Notes: a model not told the origin generated them from the sequence alone. 25,195 bases of DNA from an uncultured Collinsella sp. (GCA_900541245.1 UQIS01000038.1:1-25195), one strand, 5' to 3'. Positions 7,279 to 16,500 are shown, numbered from the stretch's first letter. Numbers and translations: made by a program.

Positions 7279-7541
7279 TAGGCGATCTCGGCGCGAGCGG
7301 CCTCGATAGCGCGTGTAAGCTGGTCGGCGCAGGAGGTCTTTTTCATACCGCAGGTATTACCGGCGAGAACCTCGATTACGCGATCGGCAGGAGCGCCCTC
7401 GACCAGCTTGGAGATTGCCTTGAGATTGCCGTCGCAGCCACCGGTAAACTCAACGCCTATCACCTTGTTGCCGTCATCGGAAAGGTCAAGGTGAATATTG
7501 CGAGCACACACGCCTTGAGGCTTGTAATCAAACGAAATCAT
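7278..7541 (-). CDS. TSCPD-domain protein (TIGR03905-like)
   Basis: This small cytosolic protein of 87 residues matches the stand-alone TSCPD family in length and motif order: GVCARNI near the N-terminus, VEFTGGCDGNLKAISKLVEG in the centre, then NTCGMKKTSCADQLTRAI. Four cysteines in those motifs may bind a metal. The naming motif TSCPD reads TSCAD here, with Ala in place of Pro. A related domain occurs at the C-terminus of some ribonucleotide reductases, but the role of the stand-alone form is not established. AGAGGGG precedes the ATG. The gene leads a two-gene unit with the Tat lipoprotein. Confidence 0.85.
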   Translation of the reverse strand: MISFDYKPQGVCARNIHLDLSDDGNKVIGVEFTGGCDGNLKAISKLVEGAPADRVIEVLAGNTCGMKKTSCADQLTRAIEAARAEIA

Positions 7542-7605
7542 GCGATCCCCTCTCAGAATGTTATTCGAGACGACTATTATCCCCGTCTTTCCCTAAATGC
7601 AACGA

Positions 7606-7643
7606 GGCGCTTTGCCGGCAACACACATTACCAGCAAAGCGCC
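7606..7643 (-). terminator. Probable terminator of purB
   Basis: A perfect ten-base stem GGCGCTTTGC/GCAAAGCGCC lies 27 bases after the purB stop. The T run on its trailing side is poor, so it may work as a weak or factor-assisted terminator, or it may act as an mRNA stabiliser. Confidence 0.5.
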
Positions 7644-7669
7644 CTAAAAAGCTAACGTTATGCCCGAAC

Positions 7670-9016
7670 CTACTCGAAGCTCAGCTGCTCCAGGCGATCG
7701 AAGACTGTGTCGATACGAGTGAGGAAGTCCCATGGATCAAAGATCTCGTCGAGCTTCTCCTGGCTGACGGTGCAGCGCGGGTCGGCCTCGAGACGTTCCT
7801 TAAAGGTGGGGCCGGAGACACAATCCTGTACCTCGTGCCAGGTTGCCATGGCGTTCTCCTGCACAATGGCGTACGCGTCCTCGCGGGTGATGCCCGTGTC
7901 GACGAGGGCGAGCAGCACCTTGGAGGAGAAGATGAGGCCGCGGGTCTTATTGAGGTTGGCCATCATGCGGGCAGGGTACAGCTGCAGGCCGTCGATAGCG
8001 CGAATGAGGCACTGGAACATGTGGTCGAGGGCGATGAAGCTGTCGGCCTGGGCGACGCGCTCGGCAGAGGAGTGCGAAATGTCACGCTCGTGCCACAGGG
8101 CGACGTTGTCGAAGGCAACCTGCGCGTTGGCCTTCACGACGCGCGACAGGCCGCAGACCTTCTCCATGGTGATGGGGTTGCGCTTGTGCGGCATGGCGGA
8201 GCTGCCCTTTTGACCCTTACGGAACGGTTCCTCGGCCTCGAGTGTATCGGTCTTCTGCAGATTGCGAACCTCGGTAGCGATGCGCTCACAGGTGGCCGCG
8301 GTGGTAGCGAGAACGCCGGCGAGGTAGGCGTGATGATCGCGGCTAATAACCTGCGTGGACAGCGGGTCGTGAACCAGGCCCAGGTGCTCGCAGACATATT
8401 CCTCGACAAACGGCTCGATGGAGCTGTAGGTGCCGACAGCGCCCGAGATGGCACCAAAGGCAACATTCTTGCGGGCGTCCTCAAGACGATCCAGATCGCG
8501 CTTGAGCTCCCAGGCCCAAGAGCCAAACTTCATGCCGAAGGTCATCGGCTCGGCGTGGATGCCATGAGTGCGGCCGGCACAGAGCGTGTTGCGCTCCTCA
8601 AAGGCGCGACGCTTGCAAATCTCGCCGAGCTTCTTGACGTCCTCGATGATCAGGTCGCAGGCCTGGGTGAGCTGGTAGCACAGGGCCGTGTCGCCCAGAT
8701 CGGAGCTGGTCATGCCATAGTGAACCCAGCGGCTGGGCTTGGGGTCGCCCTCGGGAACATCGGCATCGATGTATTCCTTCATGTTGGTCAGGAAGGCAAT
8801 GACGTCGTGGCGCGTGACTTCCTCGATCTCATCGACCTTCGCCTTCTCAAAGTTGGCATGGTCGCGGATCCACTGGGCCTCGTCTTTGGAAATACCGATC
8901 TTGCCGAGCTCCGCCTGGGCCTCGCAGGCCAGAACCTCGATCTCCTGCCAAATGGCGTACTTGTTCTCGAGGGAGAAGATGTGTCCCATCTCCGGGCGGG
9001 TATAGCGATCGATCAT
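7670..9016 (-). CDS. purB: Adenylosuccinate lyase
   Basis: This enzyme splits SAICAR to AICAR plus fumarate and adenylosuccinate to AMP plus fumarate, so it acts twice in purine synthesis. The 448-residue protein shows the fumarase/aspartase superfamily motifs in order: TRHDVIAF (68-75), GMTSSDLGDTA (101-111), GRTHGIHAEP with a candidate catalytic His151, and the family signature GSSAMPHKRNP (271-281) in the flexible loop carrying the catalytic serine. The ATG was chosen because AAAAAGGAG lies seven bases before it; the longest frame runs 22 codons further upstream without a binding site. It stands alone, downstream of the tRNA-Gly repeat region. Confidence 0.96.
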   Translation of the reverse strand: MIDRYTRPEMGHIFSLENKYAIWQEIEVLACEAQAELGKIGISKDEAQWIRDHANFEKAKVDEIEEVTRHDVIAFLTNMKEYIDADVPEGDPKPSRWVHYGMTSSDLGDTALCYQLTQACDLIIEDVKKLGEICKRRAFEERNTLCAGRTHGIHAEPMTFGMKFGSWAWELKRDLDRLEDARKNVAFGAISGAVGTYSSIEPFVEEYVCEHLGLVHDPLSTQVISRDHHAYLAGVLATTAATCERIATEVRNLQKTDTLEAEEPFRKGQKGSSAMPHKRNPITMEKVCGLSRVVKANAQVAFDNVALWHERDISHSSAERVAQADSFIALDHMFQCLIRAIDGLQLYPARMMANLNKTRGLIFSSKVLLALVDTGITREDAYAIVQENAMATWHEVQDCVSGPTFKERLEADPRCTVSQEKLDEIFDPWDFLTRIDTVFDRLEQLSFE

Positions 9017-9118
9017 AGCGGCTCCTTTTTGGTTATTGGCACGTTGGTCGTAACCTAACCATTGTACCGTGCGCAGGTGCAAGTATGGGCAGCAGGCATT
9101 AACCTAACATTTTGGAAT
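9017..9118. other. purB leader region
   Basis: About 100 bases lie between purB and the first tRNA-Gly fragment. They hold the purB ribosome binding site and presumably its promoter. No clear -35/-10 pair stands out. Confidence 0.4.
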
Positions 9119-9249
9119 TGGAGCGGGCAACGGGACGTCCGCGTATTTGCTTCGCAAATCCGCACCGGCTTCAGTGGCATACCGAGATCCGGGGAAGTGT
9201 GGGAGCAAAGCAGGCTGAATCTACCATTCCCGAAATCTTCCTTGCTCCA
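9119..9249 (-). repeat. tRNA-Gly tail repeat, distal unit
   Basis: In plus orientation the unit begins with TGGAGCGGGCAACGGGAC (9119-9136), identical to the complement of the tRNA-Gly 3' end. It continues with GTCCGCGTATTTGC-TTC-GCAAATCCGC, an almost perfect TTC-loop hairpin, then ACCGGCTTCAG. The rest (about 9170-9249) is unlike the next unit. Identity to the tRNA stops at the T loop. Confidence 0.7.
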
Positions 9250-9390
9250 TGGAGCGGGCAACGGGACGTCTGCGTATTTGCTTCGCAAATACGCACCGGC
9301 TGCGGTCGCCTATCGGCGACCTTGCCTGCTCGCTATAAACGCTTCGCGTTTATTTAACGCTCGCACCCTGTCGGGTTCGAGTCCCGGCAC
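9250..9390 (-). repeat. tRNA-Gly tail repeat, proximal unit
   Basis: The unit begins with the same 18-base tRNA-Gly 3' fragment (9250-9267). Three perfect hairpins follow: GCGTATTTGC-TTC-GCAAATACGC, GGTCGCC-TATC-GGCGACC and ATAAACGC-TTC-GCGTTTAT. It ends with a T-arm-like CGGGTTCGAGTCCCGG near 9372-9387. The next element on the plus strand is the terminator of the intact tRNA-Gly. The order of parts is the same as at tRNA-Lys (325-566). Confidence 0.75.
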
Positions 9391-9396
9391 TTTATT

Positions 9397-9430
9397 GAAA
9401 AAGGCACGGTAACGAAACGTTACCGTGCCT
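9397..9430 (-). terminator. Intrinsic terminator of tRNA-Gly
   Basis: A perfect 13-base stem AGGCACGGTAACG/CGTTACCGTGCCT with a three-base loop is followed on the minus strand by TTTTT. It starts about ten bases after the CCA end of tRNA-Gly. Confidence 0.88.
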
Positions 9431-9440
9431 GAAATTCGAA

Positions 9441-9515
9441 TGGAGCGGGCAACGGGACTCGAACCCGCGAGTGTCAGCTTGGGAAGCTGATGCCTTACCA
9501 CTTGGCGATGCCCGC
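9441..9515 (-). tRNA. tRNA-Gly (anticodon CCC), CCA encoded
   Basis: On the minus strand the acceptor strands GCGGGCA and TGCCCGC pair perfectly. The anticodon stem TCAGC/GCTGA holds the loop TTCCCAA, giving CCC at 34-36, and the T arm is CGGG-TTCGAGT-CCCG. The discriminator is T and the genomic CCA follows. It reads the GGG codon. Confidence 0.95.
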
Positions 9516-9528
9516 ATATGTGGGGGAT

Positions 9529-9558
9529 AGTATAACGCGGTTGTCTTGTTCGATACAA
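9529..9558 (-). promoter_or_regulatory. Putative promoter of tRNA-Gly
   Basis: On the minus strand a TTGTAT -35-like element (9553-9558) and a TATACT -10 element (9529-9534) are 18 bases apart. The -10 lies 13 bases before the tRNA 5' end, the expected place for a tRNA promoter. Confidence 0.6.
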
Positions 9559-9812
9559 GGGTGTCGATGCTTGTTTTAGCTGTGGAGAATCGTTTGAAAA
9601 TCGCGCCAATTGTGGAGATGAGGACCTTTGTCTTTCTTTTCTTACCATCTTCTACCTGCACTTTTATCTGATTGTTGTATTTGAGCTCGATTTGTCAGAA
9701 ATCGGGCAAGCTTTTGGTCTGGCTCCGGTACTTACCCGCATGAACCTCGGGGGTAGCCTCATCCTACGCGTCGCAACCTCCCCATGCGGCGCACGAGGGA
9801 TAAGGAGCAGCC
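9559..9812 (+). promoter_or_regulatory. Upstream region of the surface adhesin gene
   Basis: About 250 AT-richer bases separate the tRNA-Gly promoter from the adhesin start. They include a small hairpin CGATTT-GTCAG-AAATCG (9688-9704) and end in AAGGAG five bases before the ATG. A promoter for the adhesin must lie here, but I cannot single out a -35/-10 pair. Confidence 0.4.
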
Positions 9813-12800
9813 ATGTCCAACGCACCCACGCACTCTGTCCACAGCGCAATCGCAACAGGTCCGCTGCTCCTGCTCCTCTTCCTGCTTTTCGGCTGCCTGG
9901 CACCAGGAGCCGCATTTGCCGTCGATGGCTACGACCAGCTCGGCTTCCGCACTATTAGCGATGATTGTGGGCCCTTCTTCATCGGCAAGTATGAAGCTCA
10001 AGACACCTCGATTGCCTACTGCATGAACCAGGAGCGCCCCGGCCCCACCAAACCGGGCGGCCCATGGCTCAACTTTGATCAAGGCTGGGTGTGGCTCGAC
10101 GACGAGTTCGCGGCAATCGTTTGTCACGGATATCCCACCACCACGTCGTTTGGCGGTTACCATCTTTCACCCGATCGCGCCCGCGCCGCCACCCAGCTTG
10201 CCGTATGGATGCTCAACGGCACTACCCATGTCGACGGCACCTACTCCTACACGACCGCTCAGGGTAAAACCAAGAGTGGACACTTTACCGCCGACAATGA
10301 AGTCGTGGCGGCTGCGCGGTGGCTCCACGACAGCGCAAAATCAGGAAGCATCAAAGCCGCTCCGCACCGCGCGCGACGCTATCTAGGGGCCGTATCGGGC
10401 GGCAGCAAACGTCAAGACATGCTCTATGTACTGCCGGCGGTCTCTGTTTCCTTCCAAAAGCAGTCTGCTGACACCGTTATTACCAGCGGAAACAATACCT
10501 ATCAGTTTACCGGGGCAACATTCGATATTTTTGAGAGCGCCAGCGGCGCGCGTGTCGGCACCATCAAGATGGACAGCAACGGTCGAGCGCAAGCAACACT
10601 TCTGCCCGACACGGCATACTACCTAGTTGAAACGAAGGCGCCGGCCGGCTATGTCCCCCGCCACGATCGTATTGCCTTTACCACGGGGAATGACGGCGGG
10701 CGGGTCGCCATTGATGAACAGCCCGGCACCATCAACCTGCGTATCGTAAAACTCGATGCCGCGACGAATGCCGGCCCCCAGGTGGGATCTTCACTCGCAG
10801 GAGCAGAGTTCACGTGTGTGTCGCAATCAACCCCTGGATGGGCGCAAATTCTCACGACTGACGAAAGCGGTCGGGCTACCCTCGTCGATGTCCCCTTAGG
10901 AACCTTTACCATCTACGAATCAAAAGCCCCCGAGGGCTACCTGCCATCCAACGACAGCTGGACCTATACCGTTGGAGCCGACCAGCTCGGCGATTCAGGC
11001 GTAGTCGAGATCGAATCTCGCATTTCCGATATCCCCATTGCGTTTGACCTTGAGATTTCCAAATTCAAGGATTACGGCAATAGCGACCAATCCGGCCTGG
11101 AGCAGCCGGCGGGTGGTGTTGTCTTTGAAGTTGTCAGCAACAGCTCTCAGCAGGTTGTTGGCACATTGACCACAAACATCTATGGCTTTGCCTCCACCAA
11201 AGATCAGCCCGAAGCATGGTTCGGCACAGGCAAGCGACCCGCCGGTGTCCACGGAGCCGTCCCATACGACCGTGCCGGCTACACGATTCGCGAGGTTCCG
11301 GAAACCGTCCCCGAGGGTTTTAAACGTGCAGGGGAATGGACCGTCGGGGCCAATCAGATTTCCAACGGCGCCGAGCTTCAATATATCGTGGACAACCACG
11401 CTCTGTCGACGCATCTCCAGATTGTAAAACGCGATGCCCAAACAGGCGCTTCTGTTCCACTAGCCGGATTCACCTTCCAACTCCTCGACAGCAATCACGA
11501 ACCTGTCTCACAAACTTGCTGGTATCCAGCACATAACGTAATGGACACCTTTACGACTGACGCGACCGGGACCGTCACACTGCCAGAATCGCTCGTGCCG
11601 GGCACCTATTATGTACGCGAAGCCTCGGCCAAAGAGCCCTATCTTGTCGGCGAAGAGATCGAGGTAAACATACCCGCCGACATGAACCTAACGCCCGTTG
11701 TAATCGCCTCGTATTATGACCACGCCGCGACCGGAAACATCAGGATCGTTAAAACCGATGCCGTAGACGGCAGCAGCCTCGCGGGCGCCGTCTTTGAGAT
11801 CCGTGCCTCGGGTGATATCGTGCGCCCCGACGGTAGCATTGCCGCGCTCGACGGTGAGACTGTCGCTGCCGTCACGACGGATGAAACTGGAGAAGCACGC
11901 GCGGGCAACCTCCCACTGGGATCTGGCACCGCACGCTACGAGGTTGTCGAGACTCAAGCGCCGGCAGGCTTCTTGCTCGATCAGACAACCCATATTGTCG
12001 ACCTTACTTATGCCGACCAGAAAACACCCGTTGTAGAAGCACGGCTTAACGTATCCGACGATTACACCAAGGTTGATATCTCCAAGGTCGATGCAAGCGG
12101 TGAGCAGGAAGTGGAAGGCGCACAGCTCACCTTATATGGTCCCGATAAAACCGAAATAGACTCCTGGACCTCATCCGACAAGCCACACCGCGTCGAACAT
12201 CTTGCACCCGGCACCTACTCGTTGCGCGAAATGATGTCTCCGCGGACCTATGACCTTGCCGAGGAGATAACGTTTGAAATAAAGGATACGGGAGAAGTCC
12301 AATCCGTCGCGATGAAGGATGCGCCCATCGAGATCAAAGGACAGGTCGACAAGCGTCAGGAACTTGTCCAACCTATCGAAAAGGGCCTGTTGGCTAACGG
12401 CGATGGTAAAAACCGCGCCACGACGCAAACCAATAGTGATGGGCTTTTCTCCTATACCATCGATGCTCGAAACGATTCCGCTACTTGGGTTGATGAGTTT
12501 ACGATTACCGATGATCTTGAGTGCGCCAAAGACGGCGCAGCGAGATTCGTCTCAATCGAAACCCCCGTCGCCATCGGCGACCTCAATGGTCTGTGCAACG
12601 TGTGGTATCGCACGACGCCGTTGGACTCGACAGACGTCGATGAGCCGGCAAACGCGACACTTGACGATGGGCACGAAAATCCTTGGCTTGAGTCCGACGC
12701 AGCAAGGGAGAGTCTGGGTGAGGATTGCCGCCTCGTCGATTACGACGGCTGGCACCTCTGGAAGGCGGATATCTCGACCACGGAATCCACCACACTCGAG

Positions 12801-13244
12801 GCGAAAGAACTCGACCTTGCATCCAATATCGTCGTAACGGGCATTCGAATTGAATACGGTGCGGTAGCCGCCGACTTTACGACTCGAAGCGATGCGGATT
12901 CTTGGACCCGCGATGATCTCAAAGATGAGCACGACGACCTTGACGATGCCAAAGCAATCCTTGGCACAGACGCTCGGGGCGCAGTCGTGCACATGCAGGC
13001 TACGTCGGCTTATGCGCCCCAAACTGCACTCACCAACAGCGCACGCGTCGATCTTTGTCGCAACGGCGGCGGCGATAAACTTGAGTCACATGACGAGGAC
13101 CGTGTCATTCAACGCTGTACCCTACCGCAGGACCTACCGGCAACAGGATCAGTTCCCATCGCCGCTTGCATCACTGCGCTCCTGACCTCGGGTGCCGCAG
13201 CCCTATGGTTCGCTCGCCTTAGGTCGATCCCAAAGAAGCGCTAG
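9813..13244 (+). CDS. LPxTG-anchored thioester-domain adhesin with SpaA/Cna-B repeats
   Basis: This 1143-residue cell-wall surface protein probably attaches to host or other surfaces. Its parts in order are a signal peptide (about 14-37, with a hydrophobic core rich in Leu and cleavage near AFA), a thioester domain (about 38-200) and about six SpaA/Cna-B-like beta domains (near 211-283, 308-378, 410-503, 535-612, 643-722 and 752-815). A longer isopeptide-type domain (about 845-1100) follows, then LPATG at 1108-1112, a membrane helix and the basic tail RSIPKKR. In the thioester domain, Cys70 in IAYCMNQ and Gln128 in ATQLAVWML fit the known Cys-Gln thioester pair. Several SpaA domains end in ETKAPAGY-like strands that carry the Glu used for isopeptide bonds. 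AAGGAG precedes the ATG. A sortase A-type enzyme is required but none is in the window. The target ligand is unknown. Confidence 0.93.
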   Translation: MSNAPTHSVHSAIATGPLLLLLFLLFGCLAPGAAFAVDGYDQLGFRTISDDCGPFFIGKYEAQDTSIAYCMNQERPGPTKPGGPWLNFDQGWVWLDDEFAAIVCHGYPTTTSFGGYHLSPDRARAATQLAVWMLNGTTHVDGTYSYTTAQGKTKSGHFTADNEVVAAARWLHDSAKSGSIKAAPHRARRYLGAVSGGSKRQDMLYVLPAVSVSFQKQSADTVITSGNNTYQFTGATFDIFESASGARVGTIKMDSNGRAQATLLPDTAYYLVETKAPAGYVPRHDRIAFTTGNDGGRVAIDEQPGTINLRIVKLDAATNAGPQVGSSLAGAEFTCVSQSTPGWAQILTTDESGRATLVDVPLGTFTIYESKAPEGYLPSNDSWTYTVGADQLGDSGVVEIESRISDIPIAFDLEISKFKDYGNSDQSGLEQPAGGVVFEVVSNSSQQVVGTLTTNIYGFASTKDQPEAWFGTGKRPAGVHGAVPYDRAGYTIREVPETVPEGFKRAGEWTVGANQISNGAELQYIVDNHALSTHLQIVKRDAQTGASVPLAGFTFQLLDSNHEPVSQTCWYPAHNVMDTFTTDATGTVTLPESLVPGTYYVREASAKEPYLVGEEIEVNIPADMNLTPVVIASYYDHAATGNIRIVKTDAVDGSSLAGAVFEIRASGDIVRPDGSIAALDGETVAAVTTDETGEARAGNLPLGSGTARYEVVETQAPAGFLLDQTTHIVDLTYADQKTPVVEARLNVSDDYTKVDISKVDASGEQEVEGAQLTLYGPDKTEIDSWTSSDKPHRVEHLAPGTYSLREMMSPRTYDLAEEITFEIKDTGEVQSVAMKDAPIEIKGQVDKRQELVQPIEKGLLANGDGKNRATTQTNSDGLFSYTIDARNDSATWVDEFTITDDLECAKDGAARFVSIETPVAIGDLNGLCNVWYRTTPLDSTDVDEPANATLDDGHENPWLESDAARESLGEDCRLVDYDGWHLWKADISTTESTTLEAKELDLASNIVVTGIRIEYGAVAADFTTRSDADSWTRDDLKDEHDDLDDAKAILGTDARGAVVHMQATSAYAPQTALTNSARVDLCRNGGGDKLESHDEDRVIQRCTLPQDLPATGSVPIAACITALLTSGAAALWFARLRSIPKKR

Positions 13245-13253
13245 CGCGATGAA

Positions 13254-13289
13254 AAAGCGGACGAGCCAGTCCCCCGGCTCGCCCGCTTT
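13254..13289. terminator. Bidirectional terminator between the adhesin and the small membrane protein gene
   Basis: AAAGCGG-A-CGAGCC pairs with GGCTCG-C-CCGCTTT across one mismatch. On the minus strand it ends in TTTTT, which makes it a strong terminator for the M28-like unit. On the plus strand it follows the adhesin stop by about ten bases. Confidence 0.82.
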
Positions 13290-13310
13290 CAATCATGTAA
13301 ATTGCCGTAT

Positions 13311-13529
13311 CTACTCTGCAGACGAAGATCCGCCATCAACGATTGCTTGCTCGGACTCAGGAATCCCATCGGCACCCGTGCTCTGTTCTTGCTCCACCTC
13401 TTCGCTGATTGCAGAGGCGGGGGTCGAGCCCTTCGCACCCACGATGTAGGCAGCCCCAAATCCTAACGCAATGGCAATCAAGGTCAAAATCACGTAGACA
13501 GGCCAATGGCGCTTAATATACGAAAACAC
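13311..13529 (-). CDS. Small single-pass membrane protein with an acidic tail
   Basis: The 72-residue protein has a short basic N-terminus (FSYIKRHW), one membrane helix (about 11-31, ending in AAYIVGAKG) and about 40 residues of acidic, Ser/Glu-rich tail with no cysteines. The tail is probably disordered and, by the positive-inside rule, outside the cell. The start is GTG, preceded by AAGGAG. It lies 21 bases after the stop of the M28-like gene with a shared terminator beyond it, so the two are almost certainly one operon. I do not recognise a family. It may be a partner or accessory subunit of the M28-like protein. Confidence 0.75.
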   Translation of the reverse strand: MFSYIKRHWPVYVILTLIAIALGFGAAYIVGAKGSTPASAISEEVEQEQSTGADGIPESEQAIVDGGSSSAE

Positions 13530-13550
13530 GTTGACTCCTTAGAGCGCCGT

Positions 13551-16500
13551 CTACGAACGGCGGATAACCTCGGTCACGACCTCGGATACCGTGGCAATGT
13601 TCGTCGGGTTGACATTGTGAGGCAGGTCGTCCTCGGTACGAGCGCAAGCCAGACGCGTGCCGTCCACGCCGGCGATGGTGAGGGCTCGGCGGCTCGCCTC
13701 GAGCGCGGCATAGGCATCGGTCTTGGCATAGGGCATCTCGAGCGCGCCACAATCGACATGGAACGACTTGCACACCTTGCTGACCAGGTTCATGATGCGG
13801 CGATCGCCCTTGAGCAGCTGCTGTTCGCCCTCAACCGTCACCACCGAAAGCCTGCCGGCGCCGACGGATTCAAGATTGATAAAGAATACGCCGCGGAGCT
13901 TGTCGCGATGCGAAGCCAAGAAGGCCTTCATACCGGCGCCATCACAATCCGAGGCGCCCGTTGCCACAAACCAGATATCGTGACCGAGCAGCTCATCATC
14001 GTCCATAGAGGCGACAGCCGAGAGCATATCTTCAGAAGAAGCGCCGTCGGAAGACGTAGCGCCGCCCTTCCAGCCATCGTTATCGTCCTCGAAATTATCC
14101 CACGAACCGATACCGCGACCGGACTTCTTGGCATCGTAATCGTCTTCGACGCCCAGCCAGTCACTCATGCTGTCCTGCTCGTTTTTCTTTTTACGACCGA
14201 ACAGGCCACCCAGGCCGCGCTTGCGAGACTTGGGTGCCGCCGGGGCGGGAGCCGAAATGGTCTCGATCGGCTGCGCGCCCGACGCAACGGGCATAGGAGG
14301 CGCAACGGGTGCCGATGTGGGTTCGGGACCCTGGGCAGTAGCAAAGGGGTCGTTGACCTGGGCGGAGGGATCGGGAAGGTCGAACAGCGACGTGCGAGAC
14401 GCAACGTTTGCCTGCTTCATAGACGGCAGCGACGGATCGGGGACCGAAGCCAGCGGAGACGAGGAGAGCGCAGGCGACGGTGCCGACGCCGGATCGGGAA
14501 CATTCATCTGCGGACGCGGCGATGCCTGGGAGGAAATCTGGGCCATAAGGGAATCGACCGTTTCGTCCTGGGTGGGAGCAACATTGGCAACCGTGGCACC
14601 GGAACCACTCGGGGTCGGCATGGTGAAAATCTGCGTGGAGTAAGGCCTCGACTCATCCGTCTCGGGAGTCTCGGAAACCGCAGACACTTCCTCCTGCTCG
14701 GCCTCGGTCGAATCATCTTGCTCGGCTGCCGCGTACTGCTCTTCGTCAGAGTTGGCCTCGACGGGCTCGTCCTCAGCAGCATCCTGAATTTCGGCAGCAT
14801 CAATGGGCTCGTCATCGTCTGCCACGTCGTCCTGCTCATCGGAAGCAGGAAGGGGCTCGGCAATCGCGGTGCCTTGCTTTTCAAACGTTATCGTGGAATC
14901 GAACTGCGCGGCATCAAACGACATGGTGCTATCGACGTGCTGCTGGGCCTCGAAAGACGTTGTAGCTTCGGCGGCGTCGACGGGCACGGACTGCACAGCC
15001 TCGTTCTGCTCGAACTCTTGCGCCGCGCGCTCACGTGCCGCCTCGGCTGCCTGCTGCTGAGCGATAGCCTCCTGCTCGGCAGCCTCGCGTGCGGCAGCGC
15101 GCTTCTCCTCGAAATCGTCGACAAATTTCTTGCCCTTTGCAAGCGCACCCTTAAAGAAGTTGGAAGCGCTGGCGCCAATCGACGAGAACGCCGATGCAAT
15201 GTCGGCATGGGGCGTTGCCGCGGGAATCTCGGCCGAGAAATCAGTATCGCTCTCGTAAGACACGCGCCTCGGCTGTTCAACGTAATCGTCGTCAGCCTCG
15301 TCCGCAACGTCTTGCGCCGGCGCGGCGGGAGCCAAAATGTCCAGTCCTGCCGCGGGATCGAACGCGGACACTGCCTCGGGCTCGGCAACGGCAGCGGTAA
15401 CCGCGGCAGACTCATCATCCGCAGTGACAACGGGCGCAGGCTCGGGCTCAAACGTCGGCTCCTCGCCCTCCTCGTAATCGAGCGTGCAGGACTCGGGAAG
15501 CATTCCGAGCGCACGGATGGCATCCGAACCAAAGCGGATGTTGCCGGCGGCGTTGCGATAGAGCTTGGGCTCGGGCTCGGCAGGCTCCTCCGCCGGCTCG
15601 GCAGCGGGAACCCCGTCATTGAACTCTTCGGCCTGGACAGCCTGATTCTGATTCTCGGGCACGATGGCGCCGATCAGCGTCTCGTCGGCAGATGCACCCT
15701 CAAAGCCCTCGATCTGCTCGTCAAAAGCCTCGCCCTGTTCGGGCTCGGTTTGAGCGTCGGGAGCAATCGGCTGACCGAACTCGTCCTCGGCGTAGGTAGG
15801 CTCTTCGTACTCGATGGTGTTGCCGTAGTCGTTTTGCTGCTGGGCCGCGGCATACTCCGCCGCCGCGCGCGCCATTTCCTCGGCACGACGTTTCTGCTCC
15901 CCAAAATAGGTATCGAACGGAACATCGTCGGGAAACTCGTTCTCGCCCTGGAAGGGAGCAACGTTGTCCATAACACCGAGCATAGCGGCGACAGAAGACT
16001 TGTTGCACACCGCGCCGGACGTATAGGGAAGAATGTGGCGGTTAGAGATGATGTTTGCCGCGTTGGCAAGTGCAACGAGGGAAGCGAGGATCGCGACAAT
16101 CCACAGCAGAACCTTGAGCGCGCCGGGGAGCGGCAGGATACGCAGGATGGCAACGGCAGCAGGGGCAACCGTGGCAACGGGCAACAGCTTGGCGATGAGC
16201 GCACGATACGAAGCATAGGGCTCGCGGGCGAGCAGCTCAGCACGGGGAGAGTCGTAGTGTGCGACAACGACCACCGGGCGGTTGCGCGGAGACGCGAGCG
16301 GGCCCGAGGCCTTGTGGTAGGCGATGACATTTTGGCTCACGCCCGTCTTGCCCAGGCGCGAAACCACGGGGTGGCCCGTGCGCTCGAGCACGTAAAGAAC
16401 GGCGCCGACAATGGCCAGCAAGGTGCCGACCAAGCCGATACCGCCGCCGATGCCCATCAGCAGGGCGCCGGCAAACGCAAGAATACCGGTAACGGCAAAT

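Noticed and set aside
7835..9058. 407-codon plus-strand frame opposite purB
   Set aside because: Shadow of purB; low-complexity Gly/Val/Leu composition and no ribosome binding site.
9119..9390. Extra complete tRNA genes in the tRNA-Gly repeats
   Set aside because: Only the 3' end is present; the D arm, anticodon arm and 5' acceptor strand are missing.
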